The notes: a model not told the origin generated them from the letters alone. A DNA stretch of 6,769 bases from Clostridiales bacterium (GCA_012522165.1 JAAYKZ010000282.1:1-6769); one strand, 5' to 3'. Shown: positions 1 through 6,446, counted from the stretch's first letter. Program-made: numbers and translations.

Positions 1-90
1 TATGTCTCTTTTTTCTCTTATTAGTTTTTCTAGCTCTTTTTCAAAACTGCTACTGATTTTTTGTATGATTTCATGTATAATTAGTTCCAT
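1..90 (-). CDS. Transposase, N-terminal fragment (runs off left edge)
   Basis: Thirty codons are visible, from ATG at 90 down to the window edge. The start is supported by AAAAGGAG about 8 nt upstream and by the lack of any better start. The peptide begins MELIIHEIIQKI and continues as a charged amphipathic helix rich in Glu, Lys and Arg, as at the N-terminus of ISLre2/UPF0236 transposases; the catalytic part is not in the window. Family assignment is inference from a short segment. The ribosome binding site lies in the distal arm of a long inverted repeat, which suggests translational control of transposition. An alternative is any small leftward gene with a helical start, but the IS-like leader argues against that. 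Confidence 0.5.
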   Translation of the reverse strand, partial: MELIIHEIIQKISSSFEKELEKLIREKRDI

Positions 91-161
91 AAGGGTATCT
101 CCTTTTCTGTGATTTTTGTGGTTCTTGTAGATTACATCATATCACAGAGGAGATACTCTTA
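90..161 (-). promoter_or_regulatory. Leader hairpin sequestering the transposase ribosome binding site
   Basis: Positions 90-112 and 142-161 form an inverted repeat of 19 paired bases, with one A-C mismatch and one 3-nt bulge, around a loop of about 29 nt. In a minus-strand transcript the distal arm contains the GGAG ribosome binding site and reaches the first base of the ATG, so folding would block translation. Known insertion sequences (IS10, IS200/IS605 types) use such hairpins to silence transcripts entering from outside. That it works this way here is inference. Confidence 0.6.
136..144 (-). promoter_or_regulatory. Candidate extended -10 promoter of the transposase
   Basis: The minus strand reads TGATATGAT, an extended -10 element (TG-N-TATGAT); no good -35 is seen. 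Transcription would start near 129, inside the hairpin loop, so the element's own transcript would lack the upstream hairpin arm and keep its ribosome binding site open. Only motif likeness supports this. Confidence 0.3.
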
Positions 162-235
162 TCTTTTATTTTTTGGTTTTTACCCAAAGTAATTTTACAC
201 TATGGAATTTGTATCAAACCGTTCAAACATTTTAG

Positions 236-489
236 TTTCATAAAAAGGCCGGTTTATTAGAAAGAGACGTGGATTTAATAGATTTGAGGAATGCCTCTTC
301 GGTCTTTAAAGCAAATATTCTTGGAACAGGCAAAATGATATATTTGCCGATGAAAATACCAAGCATGAGTTTCAATTAAGGACTTTGAAGGAATACTGTA
401 TGCTTAACGAGGAGCGGAAGATAGTTTTGGATAAAATCCGCGAAAGGGGCTCAATAGATATTGATGATTTGAAAAGTATTTTGATTTAG
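236..489 (+). pseudogene. MntA-type nucleotidyltransferase remnant (5' truncated, frameshifted)
   Basis: Two adjacent plus-strand frames together encode the C-terminal part of a small nucleotidyltransferase of the MntA (HepT/MntA, type VII toxin-antitoxin) kind. The first frame, from about 236, gives RDVDLIDLRNASSVFKANIL and TGKMIY. The frame then shifts at about 343-349, consistent with loss of one base, and continues as DENTKHEFQLRTLKEY, LNEERKIVLDKI and SIDIDDL to a TAG at 487-489. The phrases VDLIDLRNAS, V.STGK.IY-like and LNEERK are typical of this family. The N-terminal GS...D.D catalytic region is absent: a TAG closes the frame at 233-235, and the IS end lies about 35 nt upstream. No HepT partner follows. 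The fragment cannot make an active enzyme. The family call is from remembered motifs; the break is directly visible. Confidence 0.7.
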
Positions 490-508
490 TTTTAATATCG
501 CACCAATT

Positions 509-543
509 GAAAAAGCCTGCCGGCGATGACTTTGTCGACAGGC
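509..543 (-). terminator. Rho-independent terminator of the PTS/transketolase operon
   Basis: On the minus strand an 8-bp GC-rich stem (GCCTGTCG paired with CGGCAGGC, one G-U pair) is followed at once by TTTTT. It begins 17 nt after the transketolase C-subunit stop, which fits the operon end. The opposite strand has only AAAGTAG after the stem, so termination should be one-directional. Confidence 0.85.
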
Positions 544-559
544 AAAGTAGTATAAAGTG

Positions 560-1495
560 TTATAAGACATTTTTAACTTGAGTTATTATTTCTTCTGTGG
601 ATAAACCATATTTCTTTTTCAATTGAGTAGCATTTCCCGATTCTGTAAAAACATCTTTTATACCCACTGTCCTCAGAACTGGTCTATGCTTTTCTTGGTT
701 GAGCACTTCTGAAATTGCTCCGGCTAAGCCTCCACAGACACTATGGTTTTCTACAGTTATTATGCACTTTACTTTACTTGCAATGTATTTAATGAATTCC
801 TCGTCTAATGGCTTTATACTCCTTATATTAACCAGTTTACATCTATAGCCAAATTTTTTTAGTTCAAAATATCCTTCCAGGGCTTGTTTGGCAGCAGACC
901 CTTCAAAAATAATAGCTAAATCATCACCGTCATCGAAGATTATCTCAGACTTTCCAGTGTCAAAATGGCATTCTTTTTTGTGTAAAATGGGTACATCTCC
1001 TCTAGCTACTCTTATATATACAGGTCCATTAATTCTAATAGCTTCTTCAATAGCTGCATCGACTTCATGTATATCAGAAGGTACAAGAATTACTAGGTTC
1101 GGAATTGCCCTAGCTAGTGCTATATCCGCAGTCGAATGATGTGTTGCACCATCGGGGCCATTATCTAGACCAGGATGGGTTCCTATTAATTTGACATTTA
1201 AGCCAGCATAACATATTTGGCGAAGCTGTGTCCACGCTGTACCAGTAATGAATATTGCAAAGTTTACATAAAAAGGTATAAAATCTTCAATAGCCAGACC
1301 TCCAGCCACACTCATGGCGCTTTGCTCAGCAACTCCCAATTCAAAAAATCTATCGGGGAATACTCTTGAAAACTCATCTGTTCTTACCGATGAGGCCAGA
1401 TCACTATCTATCACAACTAAATTGTTATATTTTTTGCCAAGATTCACAAGCAACTTTCCCAAATAATCTCTTGGTGAAACTAGCTCATAGTTCAT
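560..1495 (-). CDS. Transketolase, C-terminal subunit
   Basis: This 311-residue protein is the C-terminal half of a split, thiamine-diphosphate-dependent transketolase: the pyrimidine-binding domain (about 1-170) plus the C-terminal domain (about 190-311). Visible hallmarks are FELGVAEQSAM with Glu57, the family's cofactor-activating glutamate, the segment DGATHHSTADIALARAIPN at 115-133, and VENHSVCGG at 249-257. The start at 1495 (MNYELVSPRD) is chosen over an upstream in-frame ATG at 1525 because AGGAGG lies just before it. It is the last gene of the operon, 30 nt after the N-subunit, and the two should form one cytoplasmic enzyme moving a two-carbon ketol unit between sugar phosphates. Known split relatives include ones dedicated to apulose-4-phosphate (AptAB) and 6-deoxy-6-sulfofructose (SqwGH), so a PTS operon location suggests a sugar-specific role. 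The actual donor cannot be read from the sequence. Confidence 0.93.
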   Translation of the reverse strand: MNYELVSPRDYLGKLLVNLGKKYNNLVVIDSDLASSVRTDEFSRVFPDRFFELGVAEQSAMSVAGGLAIEDFIPFYVNFAIFITGTAWTQLRQICYAGLNVKLIGTHPGLDNGPDGATHHSTADIALARAIPNLVILVPSDIHEVDAAIEEAIRINGPVYIRVARGDVPILHKKECHFDTGKSEIIFDDGDDLAIIFEGSAAKQALEGYFELKKFGYRCKLVNIRSIKPLDEEFIKYIASKVKCIITVENHSVCGGLAGAISEVLNQEKHRPVLRTVGIKDVFTESGNATQLKKKYGLSTEEIITQVKNVL

Positions 1496-1525
1496 TGACC
1501 TTCCTCCTGTAAATTTTGAGTACAA

Positions 1526-2335
1526 TCAAAATCCTAACTCTGTTATCGCATCTTTATATTCTTTGTCACTTAAAGATCTGCTATGCCACAGTGGGTTGTT
1601 TTCCATAAATGATATGCCTTTGCCTTTGATAGTATGAGCAATTATTGCTGTAGGTTTGTTGAACACTTGCTTTGCTTTATCAAAGGCTCCAGCAATTTCT
1701 TTAAAAGAATGGCCATCTATCTCAATTGCGTTCCAGCCAAAAGACTCCAACTTTTTGTCAAGCGATGATAGATTCATAACTTCATTAACATTTCCCAAAG
1801 AAGATAATTTATTATAGTCAATAATTGCTATTAAATTGTCAAGTTTATAGTGAGAACCTTCCATCAGAGCTTCCCATACTTGACCTTCGTGCATCTCTCC
1901 ATCTCCAAGTATTACATATACTCTGTGAATATCATTATTTAATTTTTTCCCTAGAGCCATACCTACTCCAATTGATAATCCTTGCCCTAAAAGTCCAGTT
2001 GTAGCATCTAATTCAGATATTGTAGAGGTAACCGGATGCCCTTGTAGTCGTGAGTTGATTTTTCTAAAAGTATAAAGTTCATCATCACTTATATACCCTA
2101 AATGATTAAAAACTGCATATATTGCTGGAGTTGCATGGCCCTTTGATAATATAACTCTATCTTTATCTGGAGAATTTAAATCAACTACTTTTTCATAAAT
2201 ATAAGTCAGTATATCAATGATTGACAAAGATCCGCCCGGATGGCCGCTGTTTCCATAATAAATCATATCTATTATTTTTTTTCTATTTAATGTTGCTAGA
2301 TATTTTAATCTTCTTATCTCAGTTAGTTCTAGCAT
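1526..2335 (-). CDS. Transketolase, N-terminal subunit
   Basis: This 269-residue protein is the diphosphate-binding half of a split transketolase. Motifs in order are NSGHPGGSLS (29-38), LSKGHATPAIYA (63-74) with His67, LQGHP (97-101), TGLLGQGLSIGVGMALG (113-129), and the thiamine-diphosphate/Mg signature GDGEMHEGQ (144-152) with the paired Asn at 175 in DYNKL. KGKGISFMENNPLWHS follows at 237-252. All expected cofactor residues appear to be present. The ATG at 2335 is preceded by AAGGAGAT, and the gene begins 28 nt after the EIIC stop. With the C-subunit it totals 580 residues, shorter than single-chain transketolases of about 660 residues, as usual for the split form. It likely acts on the sugar phosphate delivered by the PTS; the substrate is unknown. 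Confidence 0.94.
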   Translation of the reverse strand: MLELTEIRRLKYLATLNRKKIIDMIYYGNSGHPGGSLSIIDILTYIYEKVVDLNSPDKDRVILSKGHATPAIYAVFNHLGYISDDELYTFRKINSRLQGHPVTSTISELDATTGLLGQGLSIGVGMALGKKLNNDIHRVYVILGDGEMHEGQVWEALMEGSHYKLDNLIAIIDYNKLSSLGNVNEVMNLSSLDKKLESFGWNAIEIDGHSFKEIAGAFDKAKQVFNKPTAIIAHTIKGKGISFMENNPLWHSRSLSDKEYKDAITELGF

Positions 2336-2363
2336 ACAATTTATCTCCTTCTGAATTTTATAT

Positions 2364-3632
2364 TCAATGAATAAACATTTTGCCTAAATAATAGATTACG
2401 AGACCTAAAGCAACAAAATCAGTTTCAGGGAATGTTGTTCCTGACAAGCCAATCTGTTCCATTATCGGATATAACAATGCCGGTCCTACTGCTATCAATA
2501 TACCTGTCACAAAACCACCTGCTATAGCTCCTTTCCACCCTCCGGTAGCATTACCAAATACACCGGCAGTTGCGCCTATAAAAAAGTACGGTATTGCTAC
2601 GGGTATAATTACTGTGGTTTTTAATGCTGCAAAAATAAACATACAAATTAATCCGCCAATATATGCCGAAATAAACCCGACCACAGTAGCTGTTGGTGCA
2701 TAAGGAAACACAACAGGACAATCAAGAGCCGGTTTTACATCTGGTATGAGTTTTTCTGATATTCCAACAAATGCAGGAACTATTTCACTTAACAACATGC
2801 GGACACCTGTAATAATAATGTACAAAGCAGCTGAAAAGGTTAATGCTTGAAACAAAGGAAATACTAACCAATTAACACCACCAGAGATGCTTTCAACAGT
2901 CTCTTTCCCTGCGGCAATCGCTGCAACATAAAAGAATATACTAATTGAAATGCTTACTGAGACGATGTAATCCCTAAAAATAGACATCCAACCAGGAAGT
3001 TTCAATTTCTCAGTGCTTTCTTCAGGATTACCAATTTTTGAACCGAGCCAACCTGAAAGTGCATAGGCTATTGTTACGTAGTGACCCATAGCGATTTCAT
3101 CACTGTCAGTTACTCTTCTCATATATGGCTGGGCTAAGGCTGGATACATAGCAGCGGCAAAACCAAGTATTATTCCGCCAGCGATAATAGTGATCAGATC
3201 ACTAATACCTAATGCTTTAAATGTAACTGTCAATAATGCAGCCAAAAAAAGGTTATGTTGTCCAGTCAAAAATATATATTTAAATTTTGTAAAACGGGCA
3301 ACAATTAAGTTACAGATAAAACCTAATATCATAACAAGTGAAACGACCATTGCGAATTTTGTCTGGGCTAATGCCGTTATCGCCTCAGCTAAAGGCAATA
3401 CTCCTTTCAACCCAAACCCTTTGCTGAACAAATTCTGGAAGCTGTCTAACGAACTTACCGCTAAGCTAGCACCACCGTTAAAAATTAAAAATCCTACAAT
3501 GGTTTTCAAAGTACCAGTAATAATTCTATCAACAGATTTTTTCTGTAAAACAAGTCCCAATAATGCCATTAATCCAACTAAAATAGGAGCTGAACCTAAC
3601 AAATCAAAAACAATAACCTTTAATAATGCCAT
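2364..3632 (-). CDS. PTS transporter subunit EIIC, ascorbate (UlaA/SgaT) family
   Basis: This 422-residue integral membrane protein has about ten to twelve hydrophobic segments spread from residue 8 to 420. It is the sugar channel of a PTS permease, moving substrate inward for phosphorylation by EIIB. Family features are FNGGASLAV (51-59), FLTGQHNLF (121-129), and the strongly UlaA-like SEIVPAFVGISEKLIPDVK (282-300) followed by PALDCP and the PYAPTATVVGF segment (310-320). E. coli UlaA is somewhat longer (about 465 residues). The ATG at 3632 follows AAAGGAGA with good spacing and lies 37 nt after the EIIB stop. The UlaA/SgaT family is named for L-ascorbate, but members serve other substrates. 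No ascorbate-6-phosphate lactonase or other Ula enzyme is in this operon, so ascorbate specificity should not be assumed. The split transketolase genes downstream point rather to a ketose-type substrate (inference). Confidence 0.92.
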   Translation of the reverse strand: MALLKVIVFDLLGSAPILVGLMALLGLVLQKKSVDRIITGTLKTIVGFLIFNGGASLAVSSLDSFQNLFSKGFGLKGVLPLAEAITALAQTKFAMVVSLVMILGFICNLIVARFTKFKYIFLTGQHNLFLAALLTVTFKALGISDLITIIAGGIILGFAAAMYPALAQPYMRRVTDSDEIAMGHYVTIAYALSGWLGSKIGNPEESTEKLKLPGWMSIFRDYIVSVSISISIFFYVAAIAAGKETVESISGGVNWLVFPLFQALTFSAALYIIITGVRMLLSEIVPAFVGISEKLIPDVKPALDCPVVFPYAPTATVVGFISAYIGGLICMFIFAALKTTVIIPVAIPYFFIGATAGVFGNATGGWKGAIAGGFVTGILIAVGPALLYPIMEQIGLSGTTFPETDFVALGLVIYYLGKMFIH

Positions 3633-3669
3633 AAGATATATCTCCTTTCATATTATTTTTTTGTTTACT

Positions 3670-3960
3670 TTATTTGGATTTCGACTGCTTATTTAAAAGT
3701 TTTTCAAGTTTCTCCTTAATCTCATCTTTATTCATTATGTTTTCAATTCCTATGACCTCACATTTTATGTCAGCGACTACTTGATCTACTAAGTCTGCCA
3801 TTGTTACAACAAAATCCACATTGTAGTTTCTAACTGCACTTAACACATCGTGTTCTAATTCAATAGGATATTTGTTATCAGCTATAACCTGTTCAAGTTT
3901 AAAACGCAGCATCATACTACTCCCCATGCCGGTACCGCATACTACTAGACCACGTTTCAT
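3670..3960 (-). CDS. PTS EIIB subunit, ascorbate/lactose-type fold
   Basis: This 96-residue cytoplasmic phosphocarrier passes phosphate from EIIA to the sugar at EIIC. The active-site loop is at the N-terminus: VVCGTGMGSSMMLRFKLEQV, with Cys8 as the phosphorylated residue, as in UlaB-type EIIB. The rest fits an alternating beta/alpha fold (DFVVTMADL, EVIGIENI) and ends in a charged helix. The start at 3960 is preferred because AAAGGAGG sits 6 nt upstream; a longer in-frame start at 4002 has no such site and adds a tail not expected in the family. The gene overlaps the end of the regulator gene by 44 nt, so translational coupling is likely. No stand-alone EIIA gene lies next to it. Confidence 0.93.
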   Translation of the reverse strand: MKRGLVVCGTGMGSSMMLRFKLEQVIADNKYPIELEHDVLSAVRNYNVDFVVTMADLVDQVVADIKCEVIGIENIMNKDEIKEKLEKLLNKQSKSK

Positions 3961-6115
3961 TTTTTTCCTCCTTTGAATTGCCATGAACATCATTAAAATC
4001 ATACAGTGTTTCTAACAAGTCCTTTTTGTTGCTCGAACCTATTATCTTTAAAACTAATTCGTTATTATCTAAAATTTGCATTAATTCCGAAATGGCCTTC
4101 AAATGTGAATGATTGTTTTGAGCACCCAAACAAATAACGATATAAGTGGGGTCATTGTTCTTGTTACCAAAATTAACAGGTTTCTCAAGGGTTATCAAAC
4201 TCATACATGCCTGTTTTACCCCATCTTCTGGGCGAGCATGTGGTATTGCCACTCCTGGAGCTATGACAATGTATGGTCCCATTTCCTTAACGTTTTTTAT
4301 CATAGCATCAACATATCGTTGCTCTACAAAATCATTTTCTACGAGTAGTTCACCTCCTATCCTGATAGCTTCTTCCCAATTGCTTGCTCTAACCTTCAAT
4401 TTTATGGTTTTTTCGGTCAATAAATCTTTTAACACCGGCTGGGCAACTCCCTTCGAATCCTCAAAATTTGCGTGATTTAGCAACATTGAAATCTCCCTTA
4501 TTAACTGGTCACGATTTTTAATGTCACAGTATTTTTCTATTATTTTAAGAAGGTTATTTGTTATCGTCTGTACCTGACCATAATCGGGATTTTTAGGCCT
4601 ATTTGTGCTTAAAAATTTTAATATCTTCCCTACATCCTCTTCGACCAATAGTGGATTTACGATTACCTGGGGAATATCTTGTGCATCTGTAGGAACCGTC
4701 GAAATAATTAGGTCCAATTCTTTATTATTGATAAAGTCTTTTATTTGCCGACTGGCGAGGGTAGCAAGTATTTTAATGTTGGGAAACCTGTTTACTATTC
4801 TTGAAGACAACAGTTTAGCAGTTCCTAGGCCTGTGCCACATACAACTACGGCTTTATAAATATTGTTTTTCGCCATCTTATTTCTCTCTATGGCTGCACC
4901 GATGTGTATGGTGATAAAACCTATTTCTTCATCGGGTATTTTTGTACCTACATAATCTTCCAGGGGCTTTAGCGAACCCTTTACAAGTTCAAAAATGCCG
5001 CTATAGTTATTTTTTATCTCTTTCAGAATTGGATTTTTTAAAGGAAAGCCGTGTTTTAAGCGGTAAACCGTGGGTTCCAAATGCCTGAGCAGTCCGCTGT
5101 ACAGTTCTCTGTCCGACATAAAATTGACATTTAACTTTCTCCCGATGCTTTTAATTAATTCATCAGTCAAAATCTGCAGCCTAATCCAGTCTTGATTGGA
5201 AAATATATCCGATTCCGTCACCTTGCCTCCTAATAGGTGTATTGTGATATAGCCAATTTCAGCAGTTGGGATATTGATTTTATATCTTTCTTCCAACTCT
5301 GCAGCCATACTTGATGCTACTGCGAATTCTTTCGTAAGCTTTAATTTTGACAGCTCATCATGAGGCATAACTATGTTCTTGCCTAGCTGGATACGTTTTA
5401 TAGCAAGGGCCAGGTGAATTACTAAGCCCGAATATGCACTGTCGGTGAAAGTGGTCTTTAGCTGTTTCTCAGCTAGGCAAATAACTTCCTCTATAGGTGA
5501 TATTTCCAGATCCTGAAAAAGCTTTTTAAGCTGCCTATCAGTAACTACATTTATCTTGCGGTTGATGGGCCCTTTGATGAGATTCAAGGCCTTTTCGAGT
5601 TCAATGTTTTCCGAAAGGAGAAATACAACGGCTTTACGCAAATCTTTTTCTGAACCTACAATTTTGATGCCGTATCGAGGCGCTGACTTAAGTTTCAGCT
5701 CATGCTTTGCAAGCCATTTTCTTACTTCTTTTAAGTCGTTTACTACGGTGCCCCGGCTTACGGAAAGCAGGTTGGATATGTCTTCGATCGTAATAAAATC
5801 CTTTGCCTGAAACAGCTCTGTCAGTATCAACTTCTTTCGCTCTTCAGGCGTTAAAACGTAATTGTAACTGCCGATGGATTCCAGCAATCCTAAAATCTTT
5901 AATCTTTGATAATATGAAGGCGAATACTCTATGCCCGAACCCGGCTTCCTCATCAATTGTGGCAAACCATTGTCCTTTAGAAAATCGTCAATTTTATCAA
6001 GATCATAGCGAATTGTCCTCGAGGAGATATTGAAAGCATCTGCTAGTTCGGAAATCTTTACGGGACTGCATGCTGACATTATTTGATTCAAGAGCTGTGC
6101 ACATCTCTGGTCCAT
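3917..6115 (-). CDS. PRD-containing transcriptional activator with EIIB and EIIA domains (LicR/MtlR type)
   Basis: This 732-residue protein has the full layout of a PTS-controlled activator. It carries an N-terminal winged helix (about 13-60, SSRTIRYDLDKI), a second helix-turn-helix (about 108-136), PRD1 (about 200-310, His234 and His293), PRD2 (about 315-415, His345 and His404), a GatB-like EIIB (about 418-505, Cys426 in VVCGTGLGTAKLL) and an EIIA of the fructose/mannitol/Ntr type (about 560-706, His626 in APGVAIPHARPE, plus His671). Every expected phosphorylation residue is present. In this family HPr and the operon's own EII proteins phosphorylate these sites to tune DNA binding. The start at 6115 (MDQRCAQLL) is preferred over an in-frame ATG at 6187, since AAGGAGGG occurs 12 nt upstream, a slightly long spacing. 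The last 22 residues (711-732) run beyond the EIIA fold and partly overlap the EIIB gene. It probably activates its own operon; its EIIA domain may also serve the transporter. Confidence 0.93.
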   Translation of the reverse strand: MDQRCAQLLNQIMSACSPVKISELADAFNISSRTIRYDLDKIDDFLKDNGLPQLMRKPGSGIEYSPSYYQRLKILGLLESIGSYNYVLTPEERKKLILTELFQAKDFITIEDISNLLSVSRGTVVNDLKEVRKWLAKHELKLKSAPRYGIKIVGSEKDLRKAVVFLLSENIELEKALNLIKGPINRKINVVTDRQLKKLFQDLEISPIEEVICLAEKQLKTTFTDSAYSGLVIHLALAIKRIQLGKNIVMPHDELSKLKLTKEFAVASSMAAELEERYKINIPTAEIGYITIHLLGGKVTESDIFSNQDWIRLQILTDELIKSIGRKLNVNFMSDRELYSGLLRHLEPTVYRLKHGFPLKNPILKEIKNNYSGIFELVKGSLKPLEDYVGTKIPDEEIGFITIHIGAAIERNKMAKNNIYKAVVVCGTGLGTAKLLSSRIVNRFPNIKILATLASRQIKDFINNKELDLIISTVPTDAQDIPQVIVNPLLVEEDVGKILKFLSTNRPKNPDYGQVQTITNNLLKIIEKYCDIKNRDQLIREISMLLNHANFEDSKGVAQPVLKDLLTEKTIKLKVRASNWEEAIRIGGELLVENDFVEQRYVDAMIKNVKEMGPYIVIAPGVAIPHARPEDGVKQACMSLITLEKPVNFGNKNNDPTYIVICLGAQNNHSHLKAISELMQILDNNELVLKIIGSSNKKDLLETLYDFNDVHGNSKEEKNETWSSSMRYRHGE
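3967..3974 (-). promoter_or_regulatory. Ribosome binding site of EIIB inside the regulator gene
   Basis: AAAGGAGG on the minus strand, 6 nt before the ATG at 3960, lies within the regulator's coding sequence, where it encodes part of the SKEEK tail. It fixes the EIIB start and implies that ribosomes still translating the regulator pass over it. Confidence 0.85.
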
Positions 6116-6202
6116 TAAGTCACAAGCCCTCCTTCTTTGAATATTATATAGCATGCAAATTGTTACGAAAAGTCTAAAATCTTTCATGTGAATTATGGCA
6201 AT

Positions 6203-6230
6203 TTTATACTATTTACAATGCTAATGTGAA
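6203..6230 (-). promoter_or_regulatory. Candidate operon promoter upstream of the regulator
   Basis: The minus strand has TTCACA (6225-6230), a 16-bp spacer and TATAAA (6203-6208), each hexamer matching five of six consensus sigma-A bases. Transcription would start near 6196, giving a leader of about 80 nt. A second TATAAT lies at 6143-6148 but has only a poor -35 and would start the RNA right at the ribosome binding site. No clear cre box was found. Confidence 0.5.
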
Positions 6231-6231
6231 A

Positions 6232-6275
6232 TTAAAATAACGGCAACCCCCATAAATCAAGACCCGTTATTTTAA
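6232..6275 (-). terminator. Perfect 12-bp inverted repeat, possible terminator or attenuator
   Basis: TTAAAATAACGG (6232-6243) and its exact complement CCGTTATTTTAA (6264-6275) flank a 20-nt loop. The stem carries T-runs at either end, so it could stop transcription from either side, though the base is AT-rich and no long separate U-tract follows. It lies just upstream of the regulator promoter and would insulate the operon from leftward RNA. The same bases also take part in a longer alternative pairing with 6436-6445. Confidence 0.5.
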
Positions 6276-6446
6276 AGCTTTGCCCTTCACTCCGCATGGG
6301 CTTAAGGCACTTTTGCCATCACGCTAAGTGCCCCAAAGCTTTATCCTCACTCTGCCCATGCTCCCTTTTGTCATGTAGGGCTACCCTTGGCCAGCAGCAA
6401 TTAAAACAACAGCGTTCTTGATTAAAAGGGATCCTTTGCCGTTATC
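6237..6446 (-). ncRNA. Candidate structured RNA (unidentified; orientation uncertain)
   Basis: Nested inverted repeats could fold this 210-nt stretch. Read on the minus strand, an outer helix pairs ATAACGGCAA (6437-6446 side) with TTGCCGTTAT (10 bp). Inside it, AATCAAGA pairs with TCTTGATT (8 bp). Within these come GCATGGGC/GCCCATGC (6294-6301 with 6354-6361, 8 bp) and GGCACTT/AAGTGCC (6306-6312 with 6326-6332, 7 bp). No long open frame covers it. A weak -10 (TACAAT at 6458-6463) would place an RNA start near 6451, just before the outer helix. It matches no riboswitch, 6S, SRP or T-box signature that I recognise. Because inverted repeats are symmetric, the plus strand or a small non-autonomous mobile element are equally possible. 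Confidence 0.35.
6274..6355. repeat. Imperfect direct repeat beginning AAAGCTTT
   Basis: Positions 6274-6295 and 6335-6355 share AAAGCTTT followed, after a short variable part, by CACTC-C/T-GC. The copies are 61 nt apart. On the plus strand each ends at one arm of the GCATGGGC/GCCCATGC helix, so each arm of that helix carries the same neighbouring motif. This could be a repeated RNA submotif or the trace of a local duplication. Confidence 0.6.

Larger units (their letters stand above)
1..203 (-). mobile_element. End of an insertion sequence, possibly ISLre2 family (partial)
   Basis: This is the transposase-proximal end of an insertion sequence that continues beyond the left edge. The sequence shows the first 30 codons of a leftward gene with a good ribosome binding site, a leader hairpin, and an AT-rich stretch at about 181-203 that could be the element's terminal repeat (minus strand GTGTAAAATTACTTTGGGTA). 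The helical, charged N-terminus MELIIHEIIQKI resembles the start of ISLre2 (UPF0236) transposases, but this is recalled family likeness from a short fragment. The right boundary is estimated: the other end and any target duplication lie outside the window. The element abuts a truncated plus-strand gene remnant, which is consistent with an insertion having cut it. Confidence 0.5.

Noticed and set aside
888..1139. Plus-strand open frame opposite the transketolase C-subunit
   Set aside because: Antisense shadow of a gene with intact family motifs; no start signal or recognisable domain.
3190..3696. Plus-strand open frame of 168 codons opposite the EIIC gene
   Set aside because: It is antisense to a clearly recognisable membrane transporter, has no ribosome binding site, and its low-complexity Asn/Thr/Lys composition mirrors the opposite strand.
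4109..6033. Several plus-strand open frames of 76-109 codons opposite the regulator gene
   Set aside because: All lie inside a long, domain-complete regulator on the other strand and none has a supporting ribosome binding site or familiar motif.
6116..6187. Extension of the regulator to an upstream ATG at 6187
   Set aside because: The added 24 residues lack family likeness, the upstream ATG has no clear ribosome binding site, and the candidate promoter at 6203-6230 leaves only a few bases of leader; AAGGAGGG before 6115 fits better.
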